Assembly: GCA_963751395.1 (NCBI GenBank)
Contig: CAVVUC010000004.1
Location: 682,001 to 746,000 of the forward strand
Length of the DNA: 64,000 bases
Direction: 5' to 3'
Source: CAVVUC01 sp963751395
GTDB taxonomy: Bacteria; Verrucomicrobiota; Verrucomicrobiia; Chthoniobacterales; Chthoniobacteraceae
Part shown: positions 8,619 through 17,692 of the stretch, piece after piece
How the letters are laid out: each line of letters opens with the position of its first letter
Position numbering within the stretch: position 1 is the stretch's first letter
The notes under the pieces: generated by a model
What the model was told of the DNA's origin: nothing
What the model saw: the letters and a program-made list of their open reading frames with translations, nothing else
Databases searched by the model: none
Made by a program: the position numbers and the translations under genes

Positions 8619-10009
8619 GGCGGGCCTCCCACTTGTAGGTGACGGAAAACTGGATCGGATTGTCGCCGCGAATCTGCTGGAGCGAGACGCCGGAGATGTC
8701 CGGCCTCGCACGCAACCGGTCGAGCAGTCCCATCAATGCAGGCTGCGAGCGCGCCAGCCCGGTGCAGGTGACCTTGCTGCCTTCGCCGATCTGAACACTT
8801 TTCGCCCACACGTCGCCCTGCTCCGGAAAAGCTGCGACAAGGCTCTGGAGAAGTTGCAGGCTTTGCGGCGTCGGCTCGAACCACGGGCGGAAACGGCGGA
8901 TCTTCTGCTGAAGCGCGTCAAGCTCGGCGACGTTCTTCCGCATCGCCTCCCATTTCGCTTCCAGCCGGCTTTCGATCCGCGAGCGGATGAAAAATACGAG
9001 CACCGGAAGGGCAATCACGGCGACCGCCAGCCATGGCGAAACCGCGATGCCGCCTGGAGTCGAAGCGCGTCAGAACCTCCTTCCAACGGTGCGTTTCCGG
9101 GACGACAAACTCGAACGCAACCGGCTCCTCGAAAAGAAACCGTTCGGCCGATTCCACGGCGGCTCCGGGCCGCTCGCCCGCTGCGTCGTCGGGAACTGCG
9201 CTCTCGATTCCCATGCGTTCGAGCTGGTCGCCGATGCAGAGACGGAGCCGCTTTGCGGATTCGAGGTTGCCGGCGAACCGCGCGTGATGCACCTGCTGCC
9301 GCATCGCCTCTGGCAGACGTCCGAGTGTGATGCGAATCTCCCGGCAGAACGTCGCGGGATCGAACGCAGTGTCGCCAACCGCGACGGGTCCCGCGAGCGA
9401 GCGCACCGCGACGACGCCGCCGCCCGCCGTCACGATCGCGTCGGTGTGGTTTCCGTTCGCGAGGAAATGAAGAGTCGCGCGAGGATCGGCAAGGCACTTG
9501 TCCAGTGCGAGCGAGACTGAGACGGCGCGGCAGCCTGCTGCTTCGAGCATTTTTTCGAGCGCCTCGATTCGCTTGACCGGCAGCGCCGCGAGCGTCGCGC
9601 GGTGCTTGCCATCGGGCATTGCGTAGGCGCAGTGCGAGAGCCGGACTTCCGAAGCCGACACGGGCAGTTCGCGTTCGGCGCGCAGTTCGAAAAAGCCGCG
9701 CAAGTCATCGGGACTCACGTCGGGAAGATCGGTGGAAGCGGTGAGCGCCCAGCCGGGCGGAACGCACACAACCGAGCGCCGCTCGCGAATGCCGGCGGCA
9801 TCCAGCGCGGCGGCGAGTTCGGCTCCGACCGACGCGGGGTTTTTGAAAATCTCCTCTGCGCCAAGCGGCACCGGGACGGTTTGCACAACGCGGGTGCCGG
9901 CTTCTTCGCGGCGCACGAGGCTCGACATGATGCGGTTGCTCTCGACCGTGATCGCGAGCACTGCGTGGCTCTGGAAGCGCTTCTTCAACTCGGCGACGTC
10001 AAACTTCAT
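8608..10009 (-). CDS. GspL/PilM-PilN-like T2SS protein, frameshifted
   Basis: Starts MKFDVAELKKRFQSHAVLA with an actin-like PilM/GspL cytoplasmic domain (VCVPPGWALTASTDLPDV, RAERELPVSASEVRLSHCAY). The frame then goes out of register near 9040-9070: it would end in an Arg-rich shadow, while the correct continuation (PGGIAVSPWLAVAVIALPVL, a membrane helix, then a PilN-type periplasmic part to EARHEK) is in the frame shifted by one base. Removing one base restores a protein of about 466 residues. GspL normally links the GspE ATPase to GspM in the inner membrane. Either a real mutation, a sequencing indel or recoding. Confidence 0.7.
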
Positions 10010-11370
10010 GGCGTGCTTTTCTTTGCGGCAAACAACTCGCGCGCGTCCCCGCCCAATGCGCAGCCGAGCGCGGAGAGGTTGCGCCGGTAAACGATCTGCG
10101 GCGTGCCGTTGCTTGTGTCGATGATAAACTGCGTCCGGCGATAGCCGCGCCCGTTGCGGCCCACGGCGGCGACATCGGCGCAGACTTGATAGCTCCTGGT
10201 CGTGAGGTAGGGGCCGGCTCGAATACAAATCTCATTCCCCAGGATCGGAACGACCCACGCGAGCGTTGCCGGCGGGGTCGTCTGGTTCGCGCGGGTCGCG
10301 ATGAGTTGCGAGGCTTTGTCGGCGATCCCCGGCACGCAGGCGAGCACGGTTTCGCTCGCGGTGTTGACGTTGATCAACCCGGTCGCATAAGTGCCGCCTC
10401 GCATCGTGAGCATCGGCGAGATTTTTGCGAACTCCTCCTCGGTCATGGTGCTGCGGATGTAAAACTCCAGCACGCTTTGAGGAGCCCGGCCGGTGCCGGC
10501 TCTTTGCGCGATTTCCGCCGCGCGTGCGCTTGTGAAAGTCGTGTTCAAAAGATTCCGCAATTGTGCCGTCACGCCGCTTCGCACGTTGATCCGAGCGGTG
10601 CCGCTCGTGAGCGTGTTCGGTTCGCGGCTGAACGCGGTGACGAATTCCAAAATGCCGGGGTCGAGCCTGCCGTCCGCGTTGTCCGATGGCGTCGATTTTT
10701 CTCCGTCGTCTTCGTTCGGGTCGAGCACGTGGTTGAAATTCGCGTCCTCCCCGTAAAGCGCCGTGAGGTCCGCGCCGGACACGTGCGCGAGTTCCTCGAC
10801 CGACTCGAACGGCGCGTTTTTCAACATCGTCGATTGCGTGGTCGCCGTTGTCGAATTCGTGCTCTGAGCGGTGCGCCAGTCGATGATCGACTGGGCAAAC
10901 TCCGGCGTCATTCCCGGCAGCCCCTCGAGCATTTCCAGCGACGCCGTGTTGAGGTTCAACTTCGAGGCCTCATCGACGAACCCGTATGCGGGCGAGTTGG
11001 CGCGATCGTTCGGCAGAGGCTGGCCGATGAACCAGAACGTCGCATCGCCAACCGGCAGCGCTTCGTCCTGAAGCGTCGAGGCGTCCGGCAGATTCCCCGG
11101 CTGATCGACATTCGCCAGCAGATACTTCGCATAACGCGCCGCGCCTTCAATCGCCTGGTCCGCCTGACGCGCCGCGATCTCGTTGTCGAACCCGCGATAC
11201 GCCATGAGCATCGTGTGACCGAAGATGAGCGTGAGACTGACGAGACCGAGGCAAACGATGAGGACGACGATGAGCACAGCACCTTCGGAATGACGAATGA
11301 CGAATAGCCTGCCCTGAGCGGAGCGAAGCGGAGTCGAACGGGACGAATGACGAAGAGGAAGCGTTCTCAT
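10006..11370 (-). CDS. gspK: GspK-like minor pseudopilin
   Basis: 454 residues from the ATG at 11370. After an unusually long leader comes the pilin-type hydrophobic helix (GAVLIVVLIVCLGLVSLTLI). Later segments have two helix-hairpin-helix-like parts typical of GspK: KLNLNTASLEMLEGLPGMTP and GLINVNTASETVLACVPGI. An acidic stretch (EDANFNHVLDPNEDDGEKS) looks calcium-binding. GspK caps the pseudopilus with GspI and GspJ. The leader (MRTLPLRHSSRSTPLRSAQG) is encoded by a short repeat insert flanked by GAATGAC heptamers. ATGA overlaps at both ends. Confidence 0.85.
   Translation of the reverse strand: MRTLPLRHSSRSTPLRSAQGRLFVIRHSEGAVLIVVLIVCLGLVSLTLIFGHTMLMAYRGFDNEIAARQADQAIEGAARYAKYLLANVDQPGNLPDASTLQDEALPVGDATFWFIGQPLPNDRANSPAYGFVDEASKLNLNTASLEMLEGLPGMTPEFAQSIIDWRTAQSTNSTTATTQSTMLKNAPFESVEELAHVSGADLTALYGEDANFNHVLDPNEDDGEKSTPSDNADGRLDPGILEFVTAFSREPNTLTSGTARINVRSGVTAQLRNLLNTTFTSARAAEIAQRAGTGRAPQSVLEFYIRSTMTEEEFAKISPMLTMRGGTYATGLINVNTASETVLACVPGIADKASQLIATRANQTTPPATLAWVVPILGNEICIRAGPYLTTRSYQVCADVAAVGRNGRGYRRTQFIIDTSNGTPQIVYRRNLSALGCALGGDARELFAAKKSTP
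11288..11351. repeat. GAATGAC heptamers flanking a GC-rich insert in the gspK leader
   Basis: Three 7-mers (gaatgac, gaatgac, gaatagc at 11288-11308) and another gaatgac at 11345-11351 flank a segment cctgagcggagcgaagcgg. The segment lies wholly within the sequence coding for the pre-helix leader of GspK, so it changes only the part removed by prepilin peptidase. Confidence 0.6.
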
Positions 11371-12068
11371 GTTCCTGTTGTCGTTGCCGTTCCCGATGTC
11401 CACGGCTGCATGCTCCACGGCACCAGCACTTCTATGGGGAGGGGATCTCGTTGGTCTTGTGAAGGCGCGATTTGCTGGATGGCGACGCGGATCGCCTGTG
11501 GGAGCGTCTGGTTGTCGGAGGCATATTGCCAGGTCTGCTGCCAGTTTTGTCCGTCGAAAAACGAGACGTCGATCGCAGCGACGCCGCCGAGCAATGGATC
11601 TTCACGAGTGGTGCCTTCAACGGTCGAGAGCAGGTCGCGATTGACTGCGCGCACGAGTGTTCCCGCGTCGCGCGAGCCGCTGCCGGTCGTGTCGTTGGCG
11701 ATGTAATACTCGACCTGCTGCACGTCGCCGAACATCTCCTCAGTCGAATCTTTTCCCGTCGTCGTGGTGAATCTCAGGTAGCCGGGGAAGCGCGACTTCG
11801 AGCCGTCCCTGCCAGCTTCGAGCACCACGGCGAAAACGCCGTTGGAGCCGGAGATGAGCGCGTTGCGAAGATCGTTGCGGAGCGTGTTTGCCACGCGTGT
11901 CCGGAGGCGCGAGTCGTGAATGCGCGTTGTGGCGTTGTCGCGCATTTTGATCGCTCGCACGAACACGCCATAGATCGCCGCGAGAACGATCACGGCGGCG
12001 ATCGACGCGATCAGGATTTCGACCAGCGTGAATCCCCTGCGGCTGAAAGCTGCGCGCGATCGCTTCAT
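11367..12068 (-). CDS. gspJ: GspJ-like minor pseudopilin
   Basis: 233 residues from ATG 12068. The prepilin signal is textbook: MKRSRAAFSRRG followed by FTLVEILIASIAAVIVLA, with cleavage after Gly12 and Glu at +5. The body has VEYYIANDTTGSGSRD and a C-terminal segment LPQAIRVAIQQIAPS as in GspJ. GspJ joins GspI and GspK in the pseudopilus tip complex. Overlaps neighbours by ATGA at both ends. A much longer open frame upstream (to 12488) is shadow of gspI. Confidence 0.85.
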   Translation of the reverse strand: MKRSRAAFSRRGFTLVEILIASIAAVIVLAAIYGVFVRAIKMRDNATTRIHDSRLRTRVANTLRNDLRNALISGSNGVFAVVLEAGRDGSKSRFPGYLRFTTTTGKDSTEEMFGDVQQVEYYIANDTTGSGSRDAGTLVRAVNRDLLSTVEGTTREDPLLGGVAAIDVSFFDGQNWQQTWQYASDNQTLPQAIRVAIQQIAPSQDQRDPLPIEVLVPWSMQPWTSGTATTTGT

Positions 12069-12532
12069 GACGACGGAGTGGTCTGAGTTGGCGTTTGCGG
12101 TTGAGACTGCGAGGAAGTTGTCGTCGGGACGAGCGTGCTGAGCCGGACGCTGTGTTCGTGCCCCTGCACGGTGAAGAAAACGTCGAGCGTGAGATTGATC
12201 ATGCTGTCCACATCCCAGGTGTCGCGGCTCAACTCCCAGCGGTAGCCCGGCCAGTCCTGACCGAAGTCGCCGCGCGTTTCTCCTGTGGCCCATGCATTGT
12301 TGAGAAGCAGTTCGTTGAGCTTGTTCTCCGCAAGTTCCACCGCGAGCGCGCTGCGCTCCGAAACGACCGACGCGCGGTTCGAAATGGTGAGCCCGGAGAC
12401 GATGACCGGCATGAGGATTGCGAGGAAGGCAAGTGCGGCGAGGACTTCGACGAAAGTAAAGCCGCGATGCGAATGACGAAATCCGCACGCGCGTCCGGCT
12501 TCGTTCGTCATTCGGATTTCGTCATTCGTCAT
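12065..12532 (-). CDS. gspI: GspI-like minor pseudopilin with repeat-derived leader
   Basis: 155 residues. The leader MTNDEIRMTNEAGRACGFR precedes HSHRG and then FTFVEVLAALAFLAILMPV, the pilin helix. Normal leaders are 5-10 residues; this one is about 23 and its first part is encoded by heptamer repeats (12504-12531). The mature portion has the GspI-type ASVVSERSALAVELAENKL segment. A Gln/Thr/Ser-rich tail ends the protein. The start is inside the end of gspH (ATGA), provided by the repeat itself. Confidence 0.82.
   Translation of the reverse strand: MTNDEIRMTNEAGRACGFRHSHRGFTFVEVLAALAFLAILMPVIVSGLTISNRASVVSERSALAVELAENKLNELLLNNAWATGETRGDFGQDWPGYRWELSRDTWDVDSMINLTLDVFFTVQGHEHSVRLSTLVPTTTSSQSQPQTPTQTTPSS
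12471..12531. repeat. TTCGTCA heptamer array and 15-bp perfect inverted repeat at the gspH/gspI junction
   Basis: Heptamers ttcgtca, ttcggat, ttcgtca, ttcgtca occupy 12504-12531. In addition gaatgacgaaatccg (12471-12485) is the exact reverse complement of 12513-12527, with a 27-base loop. In the transcript this hairpin would lie across the gspI initiation region. Confidence 0.7.
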
Positions 12533-13014
12533 TTCCCCTCCTCCTTCACGATCTCATACCCGAGCCCGTCCTCGGTTTTCTCCACAAGCATCGCCACGTC
12601 GAATCGATCGAGCAGGCGGACGTTGGTGAAGCCCGAGGAATCGGGAATTCCGTCCGGCGCGAACTCGACCGTCAGCAAAGGGTCGGTGCCTTTGTCGAAA
12701 TGCACATCGGGATGCAGCGTGAATTCCTTGCCGCGGCTGGTGTTCGCGCCGTAGCCGGACTTCGCCTCGACACCGTAGCTGCGCGCCTCCGGATCGATCC
12801 ACACGACCATCGGCACGCCTTGCGACGCGGCCTCGTCGCGCGCGTATTCGGTGAGCGCGAGCAGCCGCACGGCCTCCTGTTCGAGCGTCCGCTCGCGCAT
12901 CGATCGTGCGAGCGACGGCGCGGCAACGGCCATGATCGTGGCGAGAAGCGCCATGACCAGAATCAATTCGACGAGCGTGAACGCCAGCCGGGCTTTGCTA
13001 TTTCTTCGAGGCAT
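12529..13014 (-). CDS. gspH: GspH-like minor pseudopilin
   Basis: 161 residues. Prepilin signal MPRRNSKARLA then FTLVELILVMALLATIMAV; here the residue before the Phe is Ala rather than Gly, which is unusual for prepilin peptidase sites. The body contains SLARSMRERTLEQEAVRLLALTE in parts and MVVWIDPEARSYGVE, the common GspH pattern. Overlaps gspG by 17 bases and gspI by four. Confidence 0.82.
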   Translation of the reverse strand: MPRRNSKARLAFTLVELILVMALLATIMAVAAPSLARSMRERTLEQEAVRLLALTEYARDEAASQGVPMVVWIDPEARSYGVEAKSGYGANTSRGKEFTLHPDVHFDKGTDPLLTVEFAPDGIPDSSGFTNVRLLDRFDVAMLVEKTEDGLGYEIVKEEGK

Positions 13015-13471
13015 CCCAGTTGTTGATGTCGTCCTCGGTGCTGGCGCGTCCGTCGGGGCCTATCGACGAAAGGTCGTAACCGTCCGCGTTGTGTTTGCCT
13101 GGATACTCGTAGATGTAGGCGGCGCCCCATGGATCGAGCGGGATGTCTTTCTTCAAATACGGCCCGCGCCAGCTCGTTGCGCCCGCCGGCGGCACCAGCA
13201 GATCGCCGAGCCCACCGGACTTCGGATAGTAGCCGTTGTCCACCTCGAAGGCGTCGAGCGCCAGTTCCACGCTCGAAATTTGAGCCTGCGCCGCGGTGAC
13301 TTTCGCCTGCTGGCTGCGCCCCGCCATCTTCGGAATCACGATCGCGGCAAGCGTCGCGAGGATCACGAGGACGAGCAGCATTTCGACGAGGGTGAATGCG
13401 GCGTGCGATTTTGGACCCGTTCGACTATTGCTCAGGACAGGTTTTTGGATTTTGGATTTTGGATTTTTCAT
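12998..13471 (-). CDS. gspG: GspG major pseudopilin with repeat-derived leader
   Basis: 157 residues. A long leader (MKNPKSKIQKPVLSNSRTGP then KSHAA) precedes FTLVEMLLVLVILATLAAIV, again with Ala at the -1 position. The body matches GspG: AQISSVELALDAFEVDNGYY, PLDPWGAAYIYEYPGKH and the calcium-loop-type end DLSSIGPDGRASTEDDINNW. GspG builds the pseudopilus shaft. The leader's start MKNPKSKIQK is encoded by GGATTTT heptamers (13447-13467). The ATG overlaps the gspF stop. Confidence 0.9.
   Translation of the reverse strand: MKNPKSKIQKPVLSNSRTGPKSHAAFTLVEMLLVLVILATLAAIVIPKMAGRSQQAKVTAAQAQISSVELALDAFEVDNGYYPKSGGLGDLLVPPAGATSWRGPYLKKDIPLDPWGAAYIYEYPGKHNADGYDLSSIGPDGRASTEDDINNWDASKK
13447..13467 (-). 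repeat. Heptamer array GGATTTT, three units, in the gspG leader
   Basis: Three exact copies of ggatttt abut the gspF stop/gspG start overlap. On the coding strand they give the NPKSKIQ-type peptide that is also seen inside priA. Confidence 0.8.
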
Positions 13472-14713
13472 TTGATGTAGTCTTGGATTGTGAAAATCGG
13501 GATGACCATTCCGATGAAGATCAAGCCGATGAACGCGGCGATCAAGAAAAGCATCAGCGGCTCGGCCAGCGCGACGGCGGTTTTCAACTGCCGGTCGAGC
13601 GTTGTCTCGGTAACGGTCGCGAGCCGCATGAGTTCTTGATCGAGGCGTCCGCTTTCTTCGGCCACGGAAATCATTTCAAGCGTCGAGCCGGGAAAAATCG
13701 CGCGGCAGTTTCCAAGGCTGAGCGCGAGCGACTCGCCCTTCTTCAACCGGTCTGTCGAATCGGTCACGAGGTCCACCAGCGTTTGATAACCCAGCGAGCG
13801 CCGGGCGACGTTCAGGCCGTTCACCAGCGACACGCCGGCGCCGAGCAGCGTGCCGAGCATCCGGCAGAACCGCGCCATCGCGAGCTGCGCGGCGAGCGGG
13901 ACCGATCACCGGCAGACTGAGCATCACCGTTTCCCACGTGCGCCGGCTGCTGTCGCGCTTGAACCAGTTTCGCCCGAAATAAACCGCCGCGACGAGCGCC
14001 GCCAAGAGGTAAAGGCCGTAATGCCGCATGATGTCGCTGGCAGCGACAATCACCTGCGTGAGCATCGGCAGCGCGGCGTCGAATCCCTCGAACAGCGTCT
14101 TGAAGCGAGGGATGAAAAACACCATCAGAAAAATCAGCACGCCAACCGCGAGCATCAGGAGAACGGCCGGATACATCATCGCGGCAACGACTTTCGCGCG
14201 CAGTTCCTTTTCGCGCGCCTGAAAATCGGCGACCTGCGCAAGCACCGTGTCGAGAAATCCGCCCGCTTCGCCGGCCTCGACCATCGCCACATAAACACGC
14301 GGAAACACGTCCGGTGACCGGCTCATCGCGGCGGCGAGCGGCATGCCGTCGATGACGAGATCGTGAAGTTCGTGCCACTTCGCGGCCGCCGCGGGATTCG
14401 TCGTTTCCTTGTAAAGAATCGTCAGTGCGCGACTGAGCGGAACGCCCGCGGTGAGAAGGCTGGATAGCGAGCGCGTGAAATCTTCGAGGGCGGCGAAGGA
14501 CACTCTCTTCGAGGCAAAGTTGAATCCGCCGATGGTGGGAAGTTTCAAGCCGCCGTTCGACCTGGTCTGCGGTTCGGTTGTTTCCGAGAGCTTCAACGGC
14601 GTCAGCCCGCGATCCTCGATCAGCCGCATCGCATCCTGTCGCCCAACGGCGTCGATCCGGCCGACTGTCACGACGCCGTCCGATTGCAGTGCTCTGTATT
14701 CGAAGACAGCCAT
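13468..14713 (-). CDS. gspF: GspF inner-membrane platform protein, frameshifted
   Basis: Starts MAVFEYRALQSDGVVTVGRI at ATG 14713, six bases after the gspE stop. Two T2SS-F domains: first with FTRSLSSLLTAGVPLSRAL and MVEAGEAGGFLDTVL, membrane helix LLMLAVGVLIFLMVFF; second with MARFCRMLGTLLGAGVSLVN, SVAEESGRLDQELMRLA and the final helix LFLIAAFIGLIFIGMV. The register changes near the GGG run at 13898-13900; one extra base there separates SLPVIGP from LAAQLAMARF. Deleting one base restores about 414 residues. As given, the frame from gspE runs through into gspF and ends at 13676. Confidence 0.82.
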
Positions 14714-14718
14714 GATCG

Positions 14719-16429
14719 TCAGGTCATCGCAAACGACGCGTCCTCGTCTTTCGAGACGCGGAGAACTTCCGCCGGCGTGGTCGTGCCGTCGCGAACAAGC
14801 CGCCAGCCGTCTTCGAGCAAGCGTCCGCATCCCTTCGCGGCGCGCGGCCTCCATAATCTCAACGCTCGATCCGCCACGCAGCAGGATGACGCGAATGGCG
14901 GGCGTCATCGTCATCAGCTCAAACACCGCGTGCCGGCCCGTGAAGCCGGTCATGCGGCAGGTTCGGCAGCCGACCTGCCGGAAAATCGTGGTGTCCTTGA
15001 GCGCCTCGACACGCTCGCGCAGCGCCTGCGTGCGGGGCGACGTGTCCTCGACTTTGCAGTCGGGGCAGAGAACTCGCACGAGCCGCTGCGCCATCACCGC
15101 TTCGAGCGACGAGGCGACGAGATACGGCTCCACGCCCATATCGACAAGCCGTGTGAGCGCGCCCGGCGCGTCGTTGGTGTGGAGCGTGGAGAAAACCATG
15201 TGGCCCGTGAGAGATGCCTGCACGGCAATCTGGGCGGTTTCCTTGTCGCGAATTTCGCCGACCAGCACGACGTCCGGATCGTGCCGCAAAATCGCGCGCA
15301 GCCCGCGGCCGAACGTCAGACCCGCTTTTTCGGAGACCTGGATTTGGTTGATGCCCTTGAGTTGGTATTCGACCGGATCTTCGATGGTGATGATCTTCCG
15401 CACCGCATCGTTGATGTGCGTGAGCGCGCTGTAGAGCGTCGTCGTTTTTCCGCTGCCGGTCGGGCCGGTGACGAGCGCGATGCCGTGCGGCATGCCGAGC
15501 ACGCGCTCGAAAAGCTTGCGATCTCGCTCGTCCATGCCCAGTCCGTCGAGGCCGATCAATCCAGCGTCCTGGCGCAGCAGACGCAATACGACCGCTTCGC
15601 CGTGGAGCATCGGAATCACCGAGACACGGATATCGACCTCGCTGCTCTTGATGCGGATTTTAATGCGCCCGTCCTGCGGCACGCGCTTCTCGGCGATGTT
15701 GAGGTTGCTGAGGATTTTGATGCGCGACACGATCGCCGGCTGGAAGCGCTTGATCTGCGCCGGCACCGGCACCTCCTGCAGCATGCCGTCGATGCGATAG
15801 CGGATGCGCAACTCGTGCTCGAACGGTTCGACGTGAATGTCCGACGTGCGCATCGAGATGGCGTCGCTGAGGATCTGATTTACGAAACGGATGATCGACG
15901 CGTCTTCCGCCGCCTTGTCGAGATCGCCGTCGTCTTCGCGATCGGCCGAGACGACCTGAAAGCCCTCCTCCTGCTCGAGAAGGTTCAGCGTGTCCGCGCC
16001 GACACCGAGATGCTTTTTGATTTCCCGCTCGACCGCCGGATTCGGCGCGAGCACAGGCTGGAGCTTGAGATCGGTGAAGGCCTTGAGGCTGTCGAGCCCC
16101 GGCTCGGCGAAGAGCCTGCCAAGCGCAACTTCGATGCAGCCGTCAACCTGCCGGAGCGGCAGCAGTTCTTCGCGGAGAAGAATGCGGGCCGGAAACAGCG
16201 ACAACAGCTCGCGATCCGGCTCCACATTTTCCAGCGAGGTAAAGGGGAGCCCGTACTCGTCGGCGAGCCATTGCAGGACGTCCTCCTCCGTTTCCACCCG
16301 CACCTTGCCGGACGCGACAAGGCGCGCAAGCGCGTCGGCGTCCATGGCGGAAAGCTGGCGGCTTTCCACCATGGACACGAGCAGGGCCGGCTGGCCAATG
16401 GAGGGAATCGCGGGTGGGATTTCTGGCAC
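14719..16429 (-). CDS. gspE: GspE secretion ATPase, frameshifted near the C-terminus
   Basis: Cytoplasmic hexameric ATPase of the T2SS. An N-terminal GspE-N domain (LARLVASGKV, WLADEYGLPFTSLENV) is followed by the catalytic core: Walker A TGPTGSGKTTTLYSAL near residue 320, Asp box ITIEDPVEYQL, Walker B DPDVVLVGEIRDKETA, His box STLHTNDAPGALTRL and the CPDC/CRTC zinc site near 455-490. At about 14818 one extra base shifts the frame; without it the normal tail LEDGWRLVRDGTTTPAEVLR and VSKDE follows, stopping at 14719. The start is a GTG eight bases after the Spy-like gene, so gspE likely belongs to that transcript. Confidence 0.88.
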
Positions 16430-16437
16430 GCAGTTGT

Positions 16438-17016
16438 TTAGTCTAGCAGACCCATCTGTACTAGCGTCGCTTCTTGACGCAACGTCAGCACTTTTTTCAA
16501 TTCCTCGCGAGCCTGTTCCAGTTGAGCCTGGGATTTTTTCCGCGCCTCACGCAGTGCAGCAAGCTTGGTTTTTATTTCATCGGCCGAAGTGCTGTCGGAC
16601 TCCAGCGCCGTGCGAAGCGCCTGCGATTCGGGCGAACCGCCACCCTGTCCGCCGGGACCGCGCTGACCTTGATCGCCCTGGTTGCCTCCGGGACTGCCGG
16701 GACCGCCGCTGCGACGTCCGAACCCGCCAAAGCGACTGGACATCGTTTCGCGCTGGATGGTTTGAACTTTCTCCAGCAGTGGCTGGATGACTGCCCATTC
16801 TTCGTCGGTCGCCTTGAGAGCAGTCTTCACACGCTCGTTCATGCGCTGCATGAAGTCCTGCATGTTGCCACGGCGACCGCCGCCGGGGCCTTGATTGTCG
16901 CCCTGACCGGGCGGTGGCGGGGGAGGCGGAGGAGCGTCTTGAGCGACTGCACCGAACGCGTTCAGCAGCAAGGCAACCGCGAACGCGGCGGTGATTAGCG
17001 AGAGTTTGCTTTTCAT
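16438..17016 (-). CDS. Spy/CpxP-like secreted helical protein with Gly/Pro-rich linkers
   Basis: 192 residues. Signal peptide (MKSKLSLITAAFAVALLLNA, cut near AVAQ), then a Pro run and a GGG/RRG-rich segment. Helical parts MNERVKTALKATDEEWAVIQ and LAALREARKKSQAQLEQARE resemble the all-helical periplasmic Spy/CpxP/LTXXQ group (ALKATDEEWAVIQPLL fits the LTxxQ-style turn), but I see no exact LTxxQ. Its location is telling: it faces a CpxRA-like two-component system, as cpxP does in enterobacteria, and lies eight bases before gspE. Role inferred: periplasmic chaperone or envelope-stress sensor. Confidence 0.6.
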   Translation of the reverse strand: MKSKLSLITAAFAVALLLNAFGAVAQDAPPPPPPPPGQGDNQGPGGGRRGNMQDFMQRMNERVKTALKATDEEWAVIQPLLEKVQTIQRETMSSRFGGFGRRSGGPGSPGGNQGDQGQRGPGGQGGGSPESQALRTALESDSTSADEIKTKLAALREARKKSQAQLEQAREELKKVLTLRQEATLVQMGLLD

Positions 17017-17065
17017 AAAGAGAAGGCCGGGAGCGACGATCGCTCCCGGCGCGTTGGTTCAGTTT

Positions 17066-17461
17066 CTAGTTTTGTTCAGGGGCGCCTGTGTCCGGGGTCT
17101 TGCCTCCCTTGTGCCCTTTAGGCCCTTTAGGCGGGCGGCCTCCCGGCTCTTCGCCCGGACGACGCGGCGGATGAATCTCGTCCCTGGTCAGCTTGCCGTC
17201 GCCGTTCTTGTCCAGCGTTTTCAGAGCTGCCGGAGCGTTGGCAATCTCGTCAGCGTCAATCACGCCGTCGTGGTTCGCATCGAGTGCTGCGATGATTGGT
17301 GGCACTGGCCGCCCTCCGGGACCGCCAGGACCGCCAGGACCGCCCGGGCCTCCTGGACCTCCGGGGCCGCCTTGCGGTGCGCCTGGCTCCTGGGCGACAG
17401 CTACGAGAGCGGACGCACCAAGCGCCAGCATTGACAGTAGAATAGTTGAGTTGCGTTTCAT
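17066..17461 (-). CDS. Secreted EF-hand protein with Gly-Gly-Pro repeat
   Basis: 131 residues with signal peptide (MKRNSTILLSMLALGASALV, cut near AVAQ). A (GGP)n tract from 9-bp DNA repeats follows (about 17317-17376). Two canonical EF-hand loops, DANHDGVIDADE and DKNGDGKLTRDE, indicate calcium binding. The tail is Pro/Gly/Lys rich. Likely exported and co-transcribed with the Spy-like gene 49 bases downstream. Function unknown; a calcium-responsive envelope protein is possible. Confidence 0.75.
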   Translation of the reverse strand: MKRNSTILLSMLALGASALVAVAQEPGAPQGGPGGPGGPGGPGGPGGPGGRPVPPIIAALDANHDGVIDADEIANAPAALKTLDKNGDGKLTRDEIHPPRRPGEEPGGRPPKGPKGHKGGKTPDTGAPEQN

Positions 17462-17594
17462 TGTGTTACTTCTTTTGCTTTAGTGTTTGTAGTTATGTTC
17501 GTTTGTTCTTTTCACCGACGCACCCTTTGGAGGCCGGAGCGGAGGAACAGCGCAAACTTTTGCGATATCCTTCATGAGACTAGACACCGTCATT

Positions 17595-17644
17595 GTTAAG
17601 CGACCATTTCGAGAGGAACGGAAAATTGTTAAGAATGCGTTAAG
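17595..17644 (+). promoter_or_regulatory. Three phased GTTAAG direct repeats, candidate response-regulator site
   Basis: gttaag occurs at 17595-17600, 17628-17633 and 17639-17644. The spacings are 33 and 11 bases, whole multiples of one helical turn, and the last two form GTTAAG-N5-GTTAAG, the tandem layout used by OmpR/CpxR-family regulators. The site is about 50 bases upstream of the regulator gene in the divergent intergenic region, so it may control both directions. Inference from pattern only. Confidence 0.5.
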
Positions 17645-17692
17645 TTTGCGGTCGCCCGGCGCTCCTCGCGATACGATCCGCCTTTGATTCTC

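Noticed and set aside
13676..16429. A natural GspE-GspF fusion of 917 residues
   Set aside because: The linker between the two is the out-of-frame reading of the normal GspE tail, and the conserved GspE C-terminus with its own stop is present in the next frame.
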